NCBI GenBank assembly: GCA_028023455.1
Contig: JAQFVV010013086.1
Span: forward strand, 172,001-236,000
Reading direction: 5' to 3'
Length of the DNA: 64,000 nt
Source of the DNA: Epiperipatus broadwayi
Taxonomy: Eukaryota; Onychophora; Udeonychophora; Euonychophora; Peripatidae
Every line of letters begins with the position of its first letter. Positions within the stretch are counted from its first letter, which is position 1. The notes beneath the pieces are model-generated. The model ran no database searches. It was given only the letters and a program-made list of their open reading frames with translations, and was not told the origin of the DNA. Made by a program: the position numbers and the translations under genes. Below are positions 36,971 through 47,218 of the stretch, piece after piece.

Positions 36971-36978
36971 TTTTATAG
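36971..36978. repeat. hAT target-site duplication, right
   Basis: TTTTATAG, identical to 36448-36455. Confidence 0.8.
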
Positions 36979-38117
36979 TATTATCATATGAACGTATGGG
37001 TATGTGGGAGTGCATTAAACACACATAGAACTTTTTTTTACTATTGTAAAGTATGTTAGATTTTTTTTAAAATATGCATACTTTTATTTTATATTACTAA
37101 TGTAATATGATTCAACGATAAATATATTTTTATGATTCTTTAGTAAAGAAACCCTATTATTTTAAATGTTTTAAAGTATTGATTTAGTACATCGACACAA
37201 ATCATTTGTATTTCTATTGATGAATTTTGAAAATGAAATAACCATTTCTTGTTGAATAGTTTTAGATTCTTGAATTTATATGTGTATCTTATTTATTGTT
37301 TTAAAAAAATGTTTTGATAATTTTGGTGATGTATATTGATAAATATGTTATGAAATTTTAAAGTGGTAGTGACCTTCAAAGTATGAAATAAAATGAATGG
37401 GATGCTTGTATGTAGGATTTATGAGGGATAGAAAGTAATTCTAGTATCTTAGTAATTATGCAGGTAAAGATAATGAAGCCCTGTAACTTGTATATTTCCA
37501 TGGGCAATGTTTTCCTTAGTATTAAGTATTAGTGTTCTAAAGCATTGAATAAATAGCTTGGACATTATTTTTATAGTGGAGATTATTCGACAAAGATGTC
37601 ATGACTCTTTTCTTTTTATGCACTGTTGCCATGTTCATTATCTTATATGTTTATACTATTGAGTTAATGCTATAGTTAGTTTTTCATGCCAATTTTTTAG
37701 TTGCCATGCCATTGTTTTGGTTCATCATTGATCATATCTACCAGTGGGTTGTGCAGCATGTCATAGCTTAGTTAATACTCAAGTATCAACATGTCTTTAG
37801 TGTTGTTATAAATTATAGTGTGAAGGTTATATATATTTCTGTATTGCAAATCAATATTTTTTTAAATGTTCTTTTTAATATATATTTATATATTATTATA
37901 AATTTTAAAGTTTTTAATGTGAAAGTTGTATATATTTGTGTATGGAAAATCAATATTTTTAAATATCAATTTCATGCTTAAATTTATACATTTTTATTAT
38001 AGTCAATAAATTTAAATTCTGCTTCATTTACTATTATTATATTGTTACTTTTTGTGTGAAAGTTATATGTAATTTTGCTCCATATTTTACACTTTTAGTT
38101 GTGTGAAAGTGGTATTT
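36979..38117. other. AT-rich DNA with decayed ~100-bp repeats
   Basis: Bases around 37820 and 37918 repeat a GTGAA(A/G)GTT.TATATATTT block followed by AAATCAATATTTTT. Weaker echoes lie at 38053 and 38101. No gene. Confidence 0.4.
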
Positions 38118-38390
38118 TTAATCCTGCAACATAGAACACCTATTAGACCTGCTACACCTTTTCACATACATATTCAACTTTTGATAATTTTGTGAATCTT
38201 GCAGAAATATCATGTTTAAGATCTGTGTACACATTACTTTTTGCAAATCTTGTGAAAAATATCATGTGCAAGATCCTTGCACACATTATTTTGGTCAGAT
38301 CACATGATTACAAAGTTATCAGCAGATTGATACAAATCTGAAGAGGTACAGCAGGTTTAATAATTGCTCCATATTGCAGGACTAATACTC
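38118..38390. repeat. Inverted-repeat element, ~270 bp
   Basis: The left end (CCTGCAACATAGAAC...ATTAGACCTGCT) is the imperfect reverse complement of the right end (AGCAGGTTTAATAA...CATATTGCAGG). Inside, a block with GAATCTTGCAGAAATATCATGT is repeated directly about 60 bp later (CAAATCTTGTGAAAAATATC). A small foldback element is the likeliest reading. Confidence 0.5.
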
Positions 38391-38711
38391 AAGTACCGAC
38401 ATGTTTTTAACAAAAAAGGTTATCTTAAAATTGACATTTCTTGGCCCCAAAATATGAAAAATTCAAAATGCCATTACTGTAGTACAAAATGTTACTTTAA
38501 TGACAGACAAAACAATCACTGAATTAGTATTTTTTAAATATTATTTATAAGAAAAGTGCAAAATATATACATATGCTACTTACCCTCTAATATATAACAA
38601 GAATATTCACATTAAGATGGAAAATTTTGCATTTACATTTTTGACACAAAATGGAGATCTCAATTAAAATTTCTCCTTCCCTAAAAATGGAGTTTTACTA
38701 AACATGTGATA

Positions 38712-39190
38712 ACATATATTTAATACTATAACCTTAATACTATGTGCCTTGAGTGTTCAATTTGCCACAAGGGTCTTCACAAAAGATTACAACTTTATAA
38801 AGGTTCTCTTATCTTCAATCTAATTTCTAATTATATATGCACTTAATAAATTAATATTTACAACTTTATGTTGTTTGAAATATTTCTATCTACAAGATCA
38901 CAACATTAACTCATTGTATTTCAAAAAAATTTATGAATGTTGGTGTTTAATGAAAATTGTGGACTTAATTAGTGAAGAGATTAACAGCTTCACACTCTCA
39001 AATCAAAATGCTTTAGATTTGCCTATATAATTAGAAAGTAGATTGAAGATAAGATGGCCGCTCTTATCTTTATAAAGTCATAATCTTGTATGAAGATTGC
39101 CAGAGGTCCCTCTGGTGGCAAACTGAACACTCAAGGTGCATAGTATTAAGGTTATAGCCTTAAATATTTATTTACTTATATGTTGACTAT
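38712..39190. repeat. Foldback MITE with ~110-bp arms
   Basis: Bases about 38718-38836 and 39045-39172 are reverse complements with scattered mismatches. They share TATAACCTTAATACTATG at the tips and CTTGAGTGTTCA...TTTGCCAC further in. Both tips abut TTAA. The interior has ATTTGCCTATATAA, resembling the ATTTGCCAATATATAAGC of the insertion at 32031-32636, so the two may be distant relatives. Confidence 0.65.
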
Positions 39191-40489
39191 GTGCTTAATA
39201 AATTAATATTTACATGTAAACGTGATTATGCAGTATATCAGCTGAGCAGGATTTTCCTCAAAAATGCTAATAAATGATTGTATTTTTTTAAAAAACAAAA
39301 CAAAAAATTGTACAAAAATAAAGAAATATAAATTACAACACTTATTAACTTTTCTTCCTGCTAGAACATTTCGTTGTTTGATTCGTGAAGTTTATATCTG
39401 CAGTTCACATAAAAATGATCATAACTGGCATTAGGAAATTGTGAAAAGAAAATTAAAAGGATAAAAATGAACACTATGTATACTTATACATTTAAAATCA
39501 AATGAACTGGAAGTAGAAATGATGTAGAAATACTTGGATGAAGCAAAAATACAATTAAAATGAAAGCTGTTGCCAGAAAATATCTGGGCAATAACTGAAA
39601 ATGTCAAAATATCACAAAAAATATTTTGATAAAAAGTAACATATTTTCACATGAGACTGGATATCATTGCAACGCTTATTTTATTTAAATTTTATATGAT
39701 TGTAAGATTATACATTTATTGTGGATGTGAAAAGATATACTATCTCTCTTATGTTGCAGAACTAATACATAAGTACCACATTTTACATGAAATACAAAAT
39801 TTGAAATGTTGAACTTATTTGTAAAAGAAATGTACAAACTAAGCTGTACATATATGAATACATATTGGTGCATATACAATTATATATATATAATTTTTCT
39901 GTTTGGTAATATGTAAAAAGTATAGTGTGTATTGAAACAGGCAGATCAAAGGATCGATCTTAGTTTCATAATTTTCATTTTGAAGTACGGTAATTCTAAA
40001 TCACTATTTACCCGCAATGGGGCTTTTTCTATTCCAGGCCACATAAATTTTAAGTTAGTTATTTTATGCTTTGTTTAAAAGAATTTAATGTAAATATTAC
40101 AAGTATAAATATTACAAATCATGATAAATAATATTCGTGTGTGTGGTTGTAAGTTTATATTCGCTCAATTTAAAAGTTTCATTGCGTGTATATTTTTTTT
40201 AAATTTTAAATCTTTCAAAATTATACAAAGTCATTTAAAAATGCTGATCAAAAGTCACATTCCTTTGATCAGTATTTTTAGTCAAATCTTACATGTACAA
40301 AATGTATAGAATAATTAGTTTGTACTTTGAAAGTTAAGATAATGAATTTCAATTTTGTATTCACGAATTCCTATGTAATTATTTAGTTTGTCAATTTAGA
40401 ATCATGTATTGAATTTAGAAATAAATGTAAATCAAACAATGGAAATGAGAAATGTAGGACTCTTATCAAGAAAGGCGAATGCAATTGTA
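39191..40489. other. AT-rich DNA, no confident gene
   Basis: A pyrimidine tract ending CTTCCTGCTAG at 39364 precedes a short open stretch (39365-39434, 22 codons then TAG). It has no partner exon and is treated as chance. Nothing else is seen. Confidence 0.45.
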
Positions 40490-40850
40490 TAGTCAAAATT
40501 AGATATTGCTGGAGGCCAGAAAATCAAAGGAGGCGGAGTCATGAACAAAAACTATGCAGAATGATCAACCGTAGCCATCTTATATTATAATATACAGGGG
40601 GACTCTATTTTTGACTTTGCTGTGCTTAGACCGTCTCGGGCTACAGCAAAGTTGTTGTTCCAGAGAAATCATCTCAACTGTTATTAAGAAGTTGCCCGGT
40701 AAATTGCAATAATGTTGGGCTAAGTTCAAGAAGCTGATCCCTGTTCCGCCGATTTAAATCTTTCGAGCCGCTGATCTATAATGTTTCCTGTGCTTCCAGT
40801 TTTCTCAATTCCAACCTTTAAATTAATCATGCCGTTCTAAGGAATCCAAA
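40490..40850 (+). promoter_or_regulatory. CpG-rich candidate promoter / 5' UTR
   Basis: This ~360-bp block has more than ten CpGs while the flanks have almost none. It includes a GGAGGCGGAGTC box (40530-40542) and GCCATCTT (about 40574-40581), which matches a YY1-type site often found near start sites. It directly precedes a start codon in good context at 40851. It could be a host promoter or the regulatory part of an LTR that I failed to delimit. Confidence 0.4.
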
Positions 40851-40912
40851 ATGTGCGCCTACATTCTGTATAAACATTACCGCAAAGAGAAAAGCCGGAC
40901 AAAGAAAGAATG
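40851..40912 (+). CDS. Candidate first coding exon
   Basis: ATG at 40851 (context CCAAAATGT, A at -3; in-frame TAA upstream) opens 20 codons reading MCAYILYKHYRKEKSRTKKE plus two bases. It is followed by a donor-like TG|GTAACT at 40913. The peptide is strongly basic and not recognised. The CpG-rich context supports a real transcript start. The weak point is that no phase-compatible next exon was found on the plus strand in this window. Confidence 0.35.
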
Positions 40913-43470
40913 GTAACTCTTGTTACATGAACTTTTTAACTTTCCTCTAAGCTTAATAATTTTATTATTTAATCTGTTATGAATTAATCTAAGTAATTAC
41001 ATGTAAATTTCTTGTTTTCCTTTGTTAAAATGTTATACTAAAACCTGTCAGTAAATTTCTTCCCTGATATTTTTGTGCTCTAGTCTTTAGATGATAATTT
41101 ATTAATATTTGTGCCTAATAATAATTCATTAGTGAATATATTTATATTTTTACTATTACTTACTTTTACAAACAAAGCAATGCCAATAATAATATTTTTC
41201 AACTCTAGTTAAAGCCATTAAAGTTTATTTCATAGTATTATCATTATGTCCATTTTAAAAGTAATTTTCGTTTATCGAACTAAAAATTGGTTCGTTTATG
41301 TTGAGTTGAGAAATATTCAAGTACCTGTATTGTTCCTTTTATTTTGTCAAAATGATATTTTAATCTCTGCTCCAAATAACAAATATTTAAAATAGAGTCT
41401 AAATTTTTATTATATTATTTTTTTATATATGAACGGAGTAATAATATAAAGTGAATATTTTTGTTACTATTATTACCTTCCGAACAACCTGGGGAGTTAT
41501 GGGTTTCAGAGTGAAATTAATTAATCGTTACTTTTGTGATCTTTTGATTTCGCTATGTTTTATTTTGAATAGTCATATCAGATTGTTGCGTAGAAAATGT
41601 TACGGAGAGATAATCAAGGTTTTATATAGTTTCGTTTTAAGTCCACTTCCGATCACTCTTCCTCGATGTTATTGTGGCAGTGCCTTTTCCTTCGCCTAAA
41701 TTGGCATCTCGTTCTTACTACCAATTGGAAAGAAAGAAATTCTTCTCCAGATAATCTCTTGGATCACCGGGGTTCGAAAATGATCCTGGCTGGTTGTAGT
41801 GTCCCGGATCTACTTAGGGGCATTAAGACTTGTCAAAGTACAAGCTGCCCGGTCTTCCATCAATGCACCGCAAGTTATTATTGTAGTATATCTTAATCTC
41901 TGCAACCATCAGTACATCATTATTATATTATATTCTTATATAAAGCCTCCTCCAATTATCCGTATATGTAATGGTTTGAATCTATTAAAATCAAACAACT
42001 TAATATAAAATAGGAATTAAATATTTTAAATGCTCAAATTACTCTGATTCTCATATCAACTCGTACGACCATTTAAAACATATAAATATTGGCATGCGTT
42101 TTGTTTATCAGTCTAAAACGATTATTAAGGACTAGTAGCAAATTATTATAAATATACGTATGAAAATTTTACCATATCTGTACATAGTATTCAATGATTT
42201 CCATAATTATTAAAAATTTATCTAATCTATTTTTGTCTCTCTTGTCTTATTACTCTTGAAATCTAGTTAATCACCTGCTGTCTGTATCGACAACTTAAAT
42301 ATATATTGAATTATTAACCGTACCAATATCTCGTATATAAGATATATATGAATAACTGATTGTAGGGTAATTTAGTCTGTGTTTTCCGAGCTAGTAAAGG
42401 GAAAACCACATACCGTTGTTGTGTTGTTCATCGGTTGGTCATGCCAGGGGTTTGGGTTTGAATTTAGTTTGCATTTTGGAATTTATTCCTAGACGTGGAC
42501 TGGGTTTGAACTCGGATTACTGTGCGTGATTATGCATGGTGATTTTCCGGTACAGTATATACATGCCTATAATCAGATATATTTTTAGGATAATTTACGA
42601 TTACTATATATTACATTTTAATTAGATACTGTCTAATGTTTTTTTCTGTTAAATTGAGGTGATGTTATTATTTTTTTTTATATTCAATATTAATTATAAA
42701 AATTATATTTAGGCTATATCTGGTGTTACATATCTTTTCTTCCCTTGCTCCATTATTTGATCACTTCAAAGTTGTAATATTAGTTCAACTTAATTTGCTC
42801 TATGCAGGAATTTTTGAGAATTAGAATTTTGAACTAGAACTTGCATAGAAATGTGCAGAAAAATATTTTTATTAGGGTTTATAAAACATTTTTCTTTGAA
42901 GGTGGCATTTAAATTCCTTCTGTTTGAGGGCTTTATAAAATGCTTTACCCAGGGCTAATTTTGGTCAGATTTTGTATAAATTGATCTTTAAAAAAGTGAT
43001 TAGGAAATACAACTGACAATGAATAATTTAGTCCCCGTTTTAATGATGTACATTTGAAAACATTAGTGTAAATATTTTTATTGACTTGAAATAATACCAC
43101 TCGTGGGTGAATAGCTGAGTCTTTAGATGGATTCTTATTGTGCTACATGTAAGACATAAATAGTTATTTACAAAACCCTACCAGATCTCTTGGTAAAGAT
43201 GAAGAATGCAAAAATAGAATGAATGTAAGGGAACTTCCCGTAGCAGTACTATTAATGCTTGGTCGGCTTTTTTATTTGCTTTTTATATAAAAAGCTGCTA
43301 TTTGTTGTTTTTACAATAAATTACTGATATCGTTATTATCATTATTTATTATATCATTGAAGTTTTTATATAATACAAATATATATTTATATCTAAAAAT
43401 TATGAAATTAATAAATTATGAAATTAATTTATTAACTAATAAAATAGTTAATTATTAAAATTAGACTTAC
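40913..43470. other. Non-coding DNA, CpG-retaining at 41450-41890
   Basis: The 41450-41890 stretch keeps many CpGs and has several overlapping plus frames of 70-80 codons without domains. A GGGGTTCGAAAATGATCC motif there looks tRNA-like but cannot fold into a T-arm. At 42360-42560 a GGGTTTGAACTC motif hints at a decayed tRNA-derived SINE. The remainder is AT-rich. Confidence 0.35.
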
Positions 43471-43620
43471 TCACAAAAGCTACCCATACTAAATCCATGT
43501 AGATCACCTAAAGAAAAAAAATTACTTGTAAGTGTGGAAAAATTCTCTTGAAATCCTGCAAAACAATCATCTAATTCTGAGTTCGAACATTCCGCACTTG
43601 CCTCCGATTCAGCTTTACAC
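43471..43620 (-). CDS. Internal coding exon, unknown cysteine-rich protein
   Basis: 150 bp with both splice sites on the minus strand. The acceptor TTTATTAG lies just above 43620, and the donor GA|GTAAGTCT lies below 43471. It reads as one leading base, 49 sense codons and two trailing bases. The peptide starts CKAESEASAECSNSELDDCF and ends LGDLHGFSMGSFC, so cysteines are regularly spaced. CpG codons (TCG, GCG) contrast with the AT-rich flanks. The trailing GA plus the first base T of the exon at 15887 gives GAT, so the two exons can join in frame across about 27.6 kb. An alternative acceptor 10 bp upstream would add a few codons. Family not recognised; it could be secreted. Confidence 0.6.
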
Positions 43621-44424
43621 CTAATAAATGCTTTATATATATATATAATTGTTTAGTTTTTCCAATTTTTTGATATAAATCAACTATTTGTATATCATTT
43701 ATTTCTTAACACTTCTATAAAAATGTATCTACATGAAATAATTCATCTTTACGGTAGCATATATTTATATTCTACAAGAGACAATTAATAAATATTATAG
43801 CACTAATATTAAAAATGGTTAAGACAGGTTTTCACTGCAATCCATTTTTATCAAAACTAGTTTTTTTTAGCCTTCAGAAAAATGTATTGCATTGGAAAAC
43901 TACTTTAGAAATTTTAAATATTAATAATGGCATAATATTTAATACATCTTATAAAAAATAATTTTGCATTTCATTACAGCTTGAATATTACTGTTATACG
44001 TATAATCGATCATATTTTATTATGTAATAAATAATGCACTGGTGAGACTAAGCAATATTGAGCAAATTAATTAATCCATAAATATAGACGTTTATTAAAT
44101 GTAATATAATTTGTAATGGCAATTGAATGTAGGCTTATAGATCTATTCATTTTTAATTTGAGACAAATAAAAAGTTTCTGGTCGAACCACAAATGCATCT
44201 GTGGTGAGGTAGAAAATTTTCACTTTTTCAGATATTTTCATTCATATGTTTCAGGTAGATATGGAAGAATTGGAGTTTAAAAAGATATATATATACAATA
44301 TCAACAAATGCATAAAGTTTATTGGACTTAAATAAGTTTTACAGATATATGTTTATGTTTATGGCAGAGTATAGTAAATATTAACTTGATGTAATATTTG
44401 TAATATATCTTGTACAGAACTTAC
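43621..44424. other. AT-rich DNA, no gene supported
   Basis: It begins with a TA run that would be the intron end of the minus-strand exon. A CAG at 44254 followed by 26 open plus-strand codons and TAA is probably chance. Confidence 0.45.
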
Positions 44425-44885
44425 CCTTTTTATGATTTATTGTATAGCTATTTATTATTTTACATTATTAGCTTATTAATATTTAATATCTTATTTTAAA
44501 TCCCCGTTATTCAAGGAGAGGAGTTAATATGATCAATACTTACATATTAACCATACCTCCTGTCAGATTGAATAAAAAATACAAACCATGGTCAACTTTT
44601 TAGATTGAGGTACAAACTCCATGACTTGAAGAAGCATGATACATCTGAAGGGAATATTTATAATGGCTTTTAAATCTACAAACACCATCATGCCTGAGAC
44701 TGAACCGCATTAGAAGACATGAACATACATCAACTGCTTGACCTTTGGCTAGCTATTAATACATGAGACTGGCATAACACAGACTATCTAAATAAGTCTA
44801 TTCATTTAAACCTATAGGTAAATAAAATGGTAAAAAAGAGACTTAAACTACAATAATAATTCACAAAATATTTCTCTAAAAAACA
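44425..44885 (-). repeat. LTR-like dispersed repeat, copy A
   Basis: Colinear with 59840-60320 over about 460 bp. Shared blocks include ATGATCAATACTTACATATTAACC, the GAGACTGGCATAACACAG/GAGACTAGCATAACACAG pair, and TTTTACATTATTAGCT. Copy B sits at the 3' side of a decayed Gypsy pol, so this may be an LTR of that older family. Minus-strand orientation is inferred from copy B and from AATAAATCA on that strand. The young Gypsy inserted 90 bp to its right. Confidence 0.6.
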
Positions 44886-44969
44886 TACGGAATATTTAAA
44901 CATAAAAAAATATGAACATATTCAACTACAATATTTTGAACAAGTATGTGCTTATATATATATATATAT

Positions 44970-44975
44970 ATATAT
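44970..44975. repeat. Gypsy target site, left flank (ATAT)
   Basis: The four bases before the LTR are ATAT, as are the four after it at 53529-53532. Because the site lies in a (TA)n run, a 4- or 6-bp duplication cannot be separated. Confidence 0.6.
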
Positions 44976-47152
44976 TGTAACCGACCCCTCGCCTACATAC
45001 CGAGATTACGGGCTTCGAAATAAACATGACATAGCGTAAAGCTTTATTTATTTACTTATATCGATAGTTATTTACTATCCACACAAGGGGGCGCCAGATA
45101 CGATTATTTAAGTGGAATTTAATTACTCGCATCACCTTACATCACATCAAAACGATTTCGAAGTCTAATCCCGCCCACCAGCTCAAACTCCCAGCATGGA
45201 CCAATAAGGTTACTCAGGGCCGTTATATGATTGTTTCAAAGACAACTCCTTATGGAAAAGACGCACAGTTCACTAATGGGAAAGAAGTTTTAGTTTGCTA
45301 ACTGATTGATCCTAGCACTAGACTTGATTATTGGTTGTTTGTGACCAATACGACGGTTCGTTTATGCCCCGAACAATTAGGCTTATAAGATCATCCCCCC
45401 TATATGCTATACTCAATATAATTGTTTGACATTTGTTTATATATTTATCATAGACCCGCCCAATTCTTAAGTCTATCTTAACTAAGGGAAAATAAATAAA
45501 CATCGTGACTCACGGCACGATGTTGGCATATTACATTTAAAAGAAACATTGAAAATAAATCTAAATCTAAATAAGTATAATTTAACGATAAATTTATGAA
45601 CGATCAAGAGTAAATGATATAAGACTTTAATTGTATGAAAAGACTTGAGAAATGCTCGACTTGTTTATATACTGAACGAATTTATTGAATATAAATATTA
45701 ATTTGAATTTTATTCGCACACGCACACACACATTCACGCTCGCAGAGAAACATATTAAACATAATAAAGTATGAATGATAAATACAAGTTTCCTTTTACA
45801 TTTTGAGAATACGGATTATGGTTTATTAGATTTTACTTAAGTTCAAAGTTCATGTTTTGAAAGTCCTACGATTACGATAGATTGCAATAATAGATTAAAT
45901 GTTACAGCAAATTTTATGATTTATTTACGCAAGTGTGAGTTAGTTAACTATGAGATTGCCTTTAAGAGTTTACGAATTGAGTGAATGAAACATAATATAA
46001 AATAAACTATTTACCTAGGATTTGATTTTGACTTCCGCTGCTTCGAGTGAAACGAGGATTTGAACGTGGGAGATGGCTTTCATGATGAAGTGATTTGTTT
46101 ATTTAAAGTGAGCATAGCATGGTCTGGACGATGTTGGTATTTCTCGGAACATAATTGTTAGGTTGGAGCATTAATTTCACGTGGAGATGTTATTGAATTT
46201 CCATAGCTTCGGAGATATTCGGTGGCGGAGCGTCGATCAATCACTGAAGGGTTTTCTAGCCCCTCATGACAATCGACGCTCTCAGTATTAATTTCATAAT
46301 GATCATCTTGGATTTGGATACGGCGAACTGGAAGAATATTATTCTATGTCACGCTATATTAACTAAACACATTAAGTGAGGAACTCTTTCAGCAACGATA
46401 TCAATAATGATAACAGCAACCAAAAAAAACACAACAACAGCAATAATAATAAAAGTAAGAACGATAATAATAATAAAAAAGAAAAAAAGCCATTGAATAG
46501 ATTTCGTTTGATATTTATAAGAGGTGATCCTTATCTTAGGATCCAATCTCCCCCCAGAGTTCCATATTTTTAAGAGTTGTCGTTCAGGTCCGTGTTTGAC
46601 GTAATGTTCACTCAATCCTTTGTGCTTAAGGCAAATTTTGGTCTCGGCAATCTCATGTTGCAATCTCAGTTAACAAACCTTATTCATTCACACTTTGAGT
46701 GCATGCGTGTGCGTGTTTTTACAAGAACAATACAATCTACATTAATTTTAGAAGTCGAGCATTTAATCTTTTCTCAAATCTTTTCTATGAGTTTTACCTT
46801 TGCTAAAATTATAATTTAAAAATAAACATTTTAAATATCCCGTGGCGTATACAAATGGAAATTAACTTTGAATATTTATTAGAGCATATTATATTTTCCT
46901 TTATTATATTATTTTAGAGAATGTTCTATTATTAATTTTATGTGAAAGCCTTAACTATTTAATTAGACAATTATTATCTGTATTTTATAAATGTAGTTTA
47001 TAAATGGGAAGAAAACTATTAAAGGTTACAAATATAATGCTACGAGTCTTTTGTATTGCTTGAGTGTGTGTGTGTTTGTTTACATCGACTTGTCTCGTTA
47101 TAATACATATATTTTCCTAGATTTAAACCCTATGTAACGCTATCCCGTTACA
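44976..47152 (-). repeat. Gypsy 3' LTR
   Basis: 2,177 bp with TGTAAC...GTTACA ends. This is unusually long for a Gypsy LTR. It contains a (CA)n stretch near 45717-45730 and an AAC/AAT-rich tract at 46399-46490. Short open frames in it (such as 45318-45503) occur in both LTRs but resemble no protein. Differences from the 5' LTR cluster at the first 25 bp. Confidence 0.95.
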
Positions 47153-47164
47153 TATCTCTCCGCC
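47153..47164 (-). other. Polypurine tract of Gypsy element
   Basis: On the minus strand GGCGGAGAGATA abuts the TGTAAC start of the 3' LTR. This is the expected place and composition for the plus-strand priming site. Confidence 0.75.
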
Positions 47165-47218
47165 TGGTGTAGAGTAAAATTCGGGGAATGCGGATTTTAG
47201 CTCTGAGAGGAAGCCAGG

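Noticed and set aside
39365-39434. Plus-strand exon after CTTCCTGCTAG
   Set aside because: Good acceptor but only 22 codons, no partner exon and no recognisable peptide.
41770-41800. tRNA T-arm-like GGGGTTCGAAAATGATCC
   Set aside because: Stem bases do not pair and no D-arm, anticodon arm or acceptor stem can be drawn around it.
42360-42560. tRNA-derived SINE suggested by GGGTTTGAACTC
   Set aside because: No A-box at the right distance and no second copy in the window.
44255-44335. Plus-strand exon of 26 codons after TTTCAG
   Set aside because: Short, AT-driven peptide; not in phase with the candidate exon at 40851-40912.
45318-46819. Short frames in the Gypsy LTR (and duplicates at 51692-53195)
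   Set aside because: They recur only because the LTR is duplicated; no domain and one is a low-complexity Asn/Ile tract.
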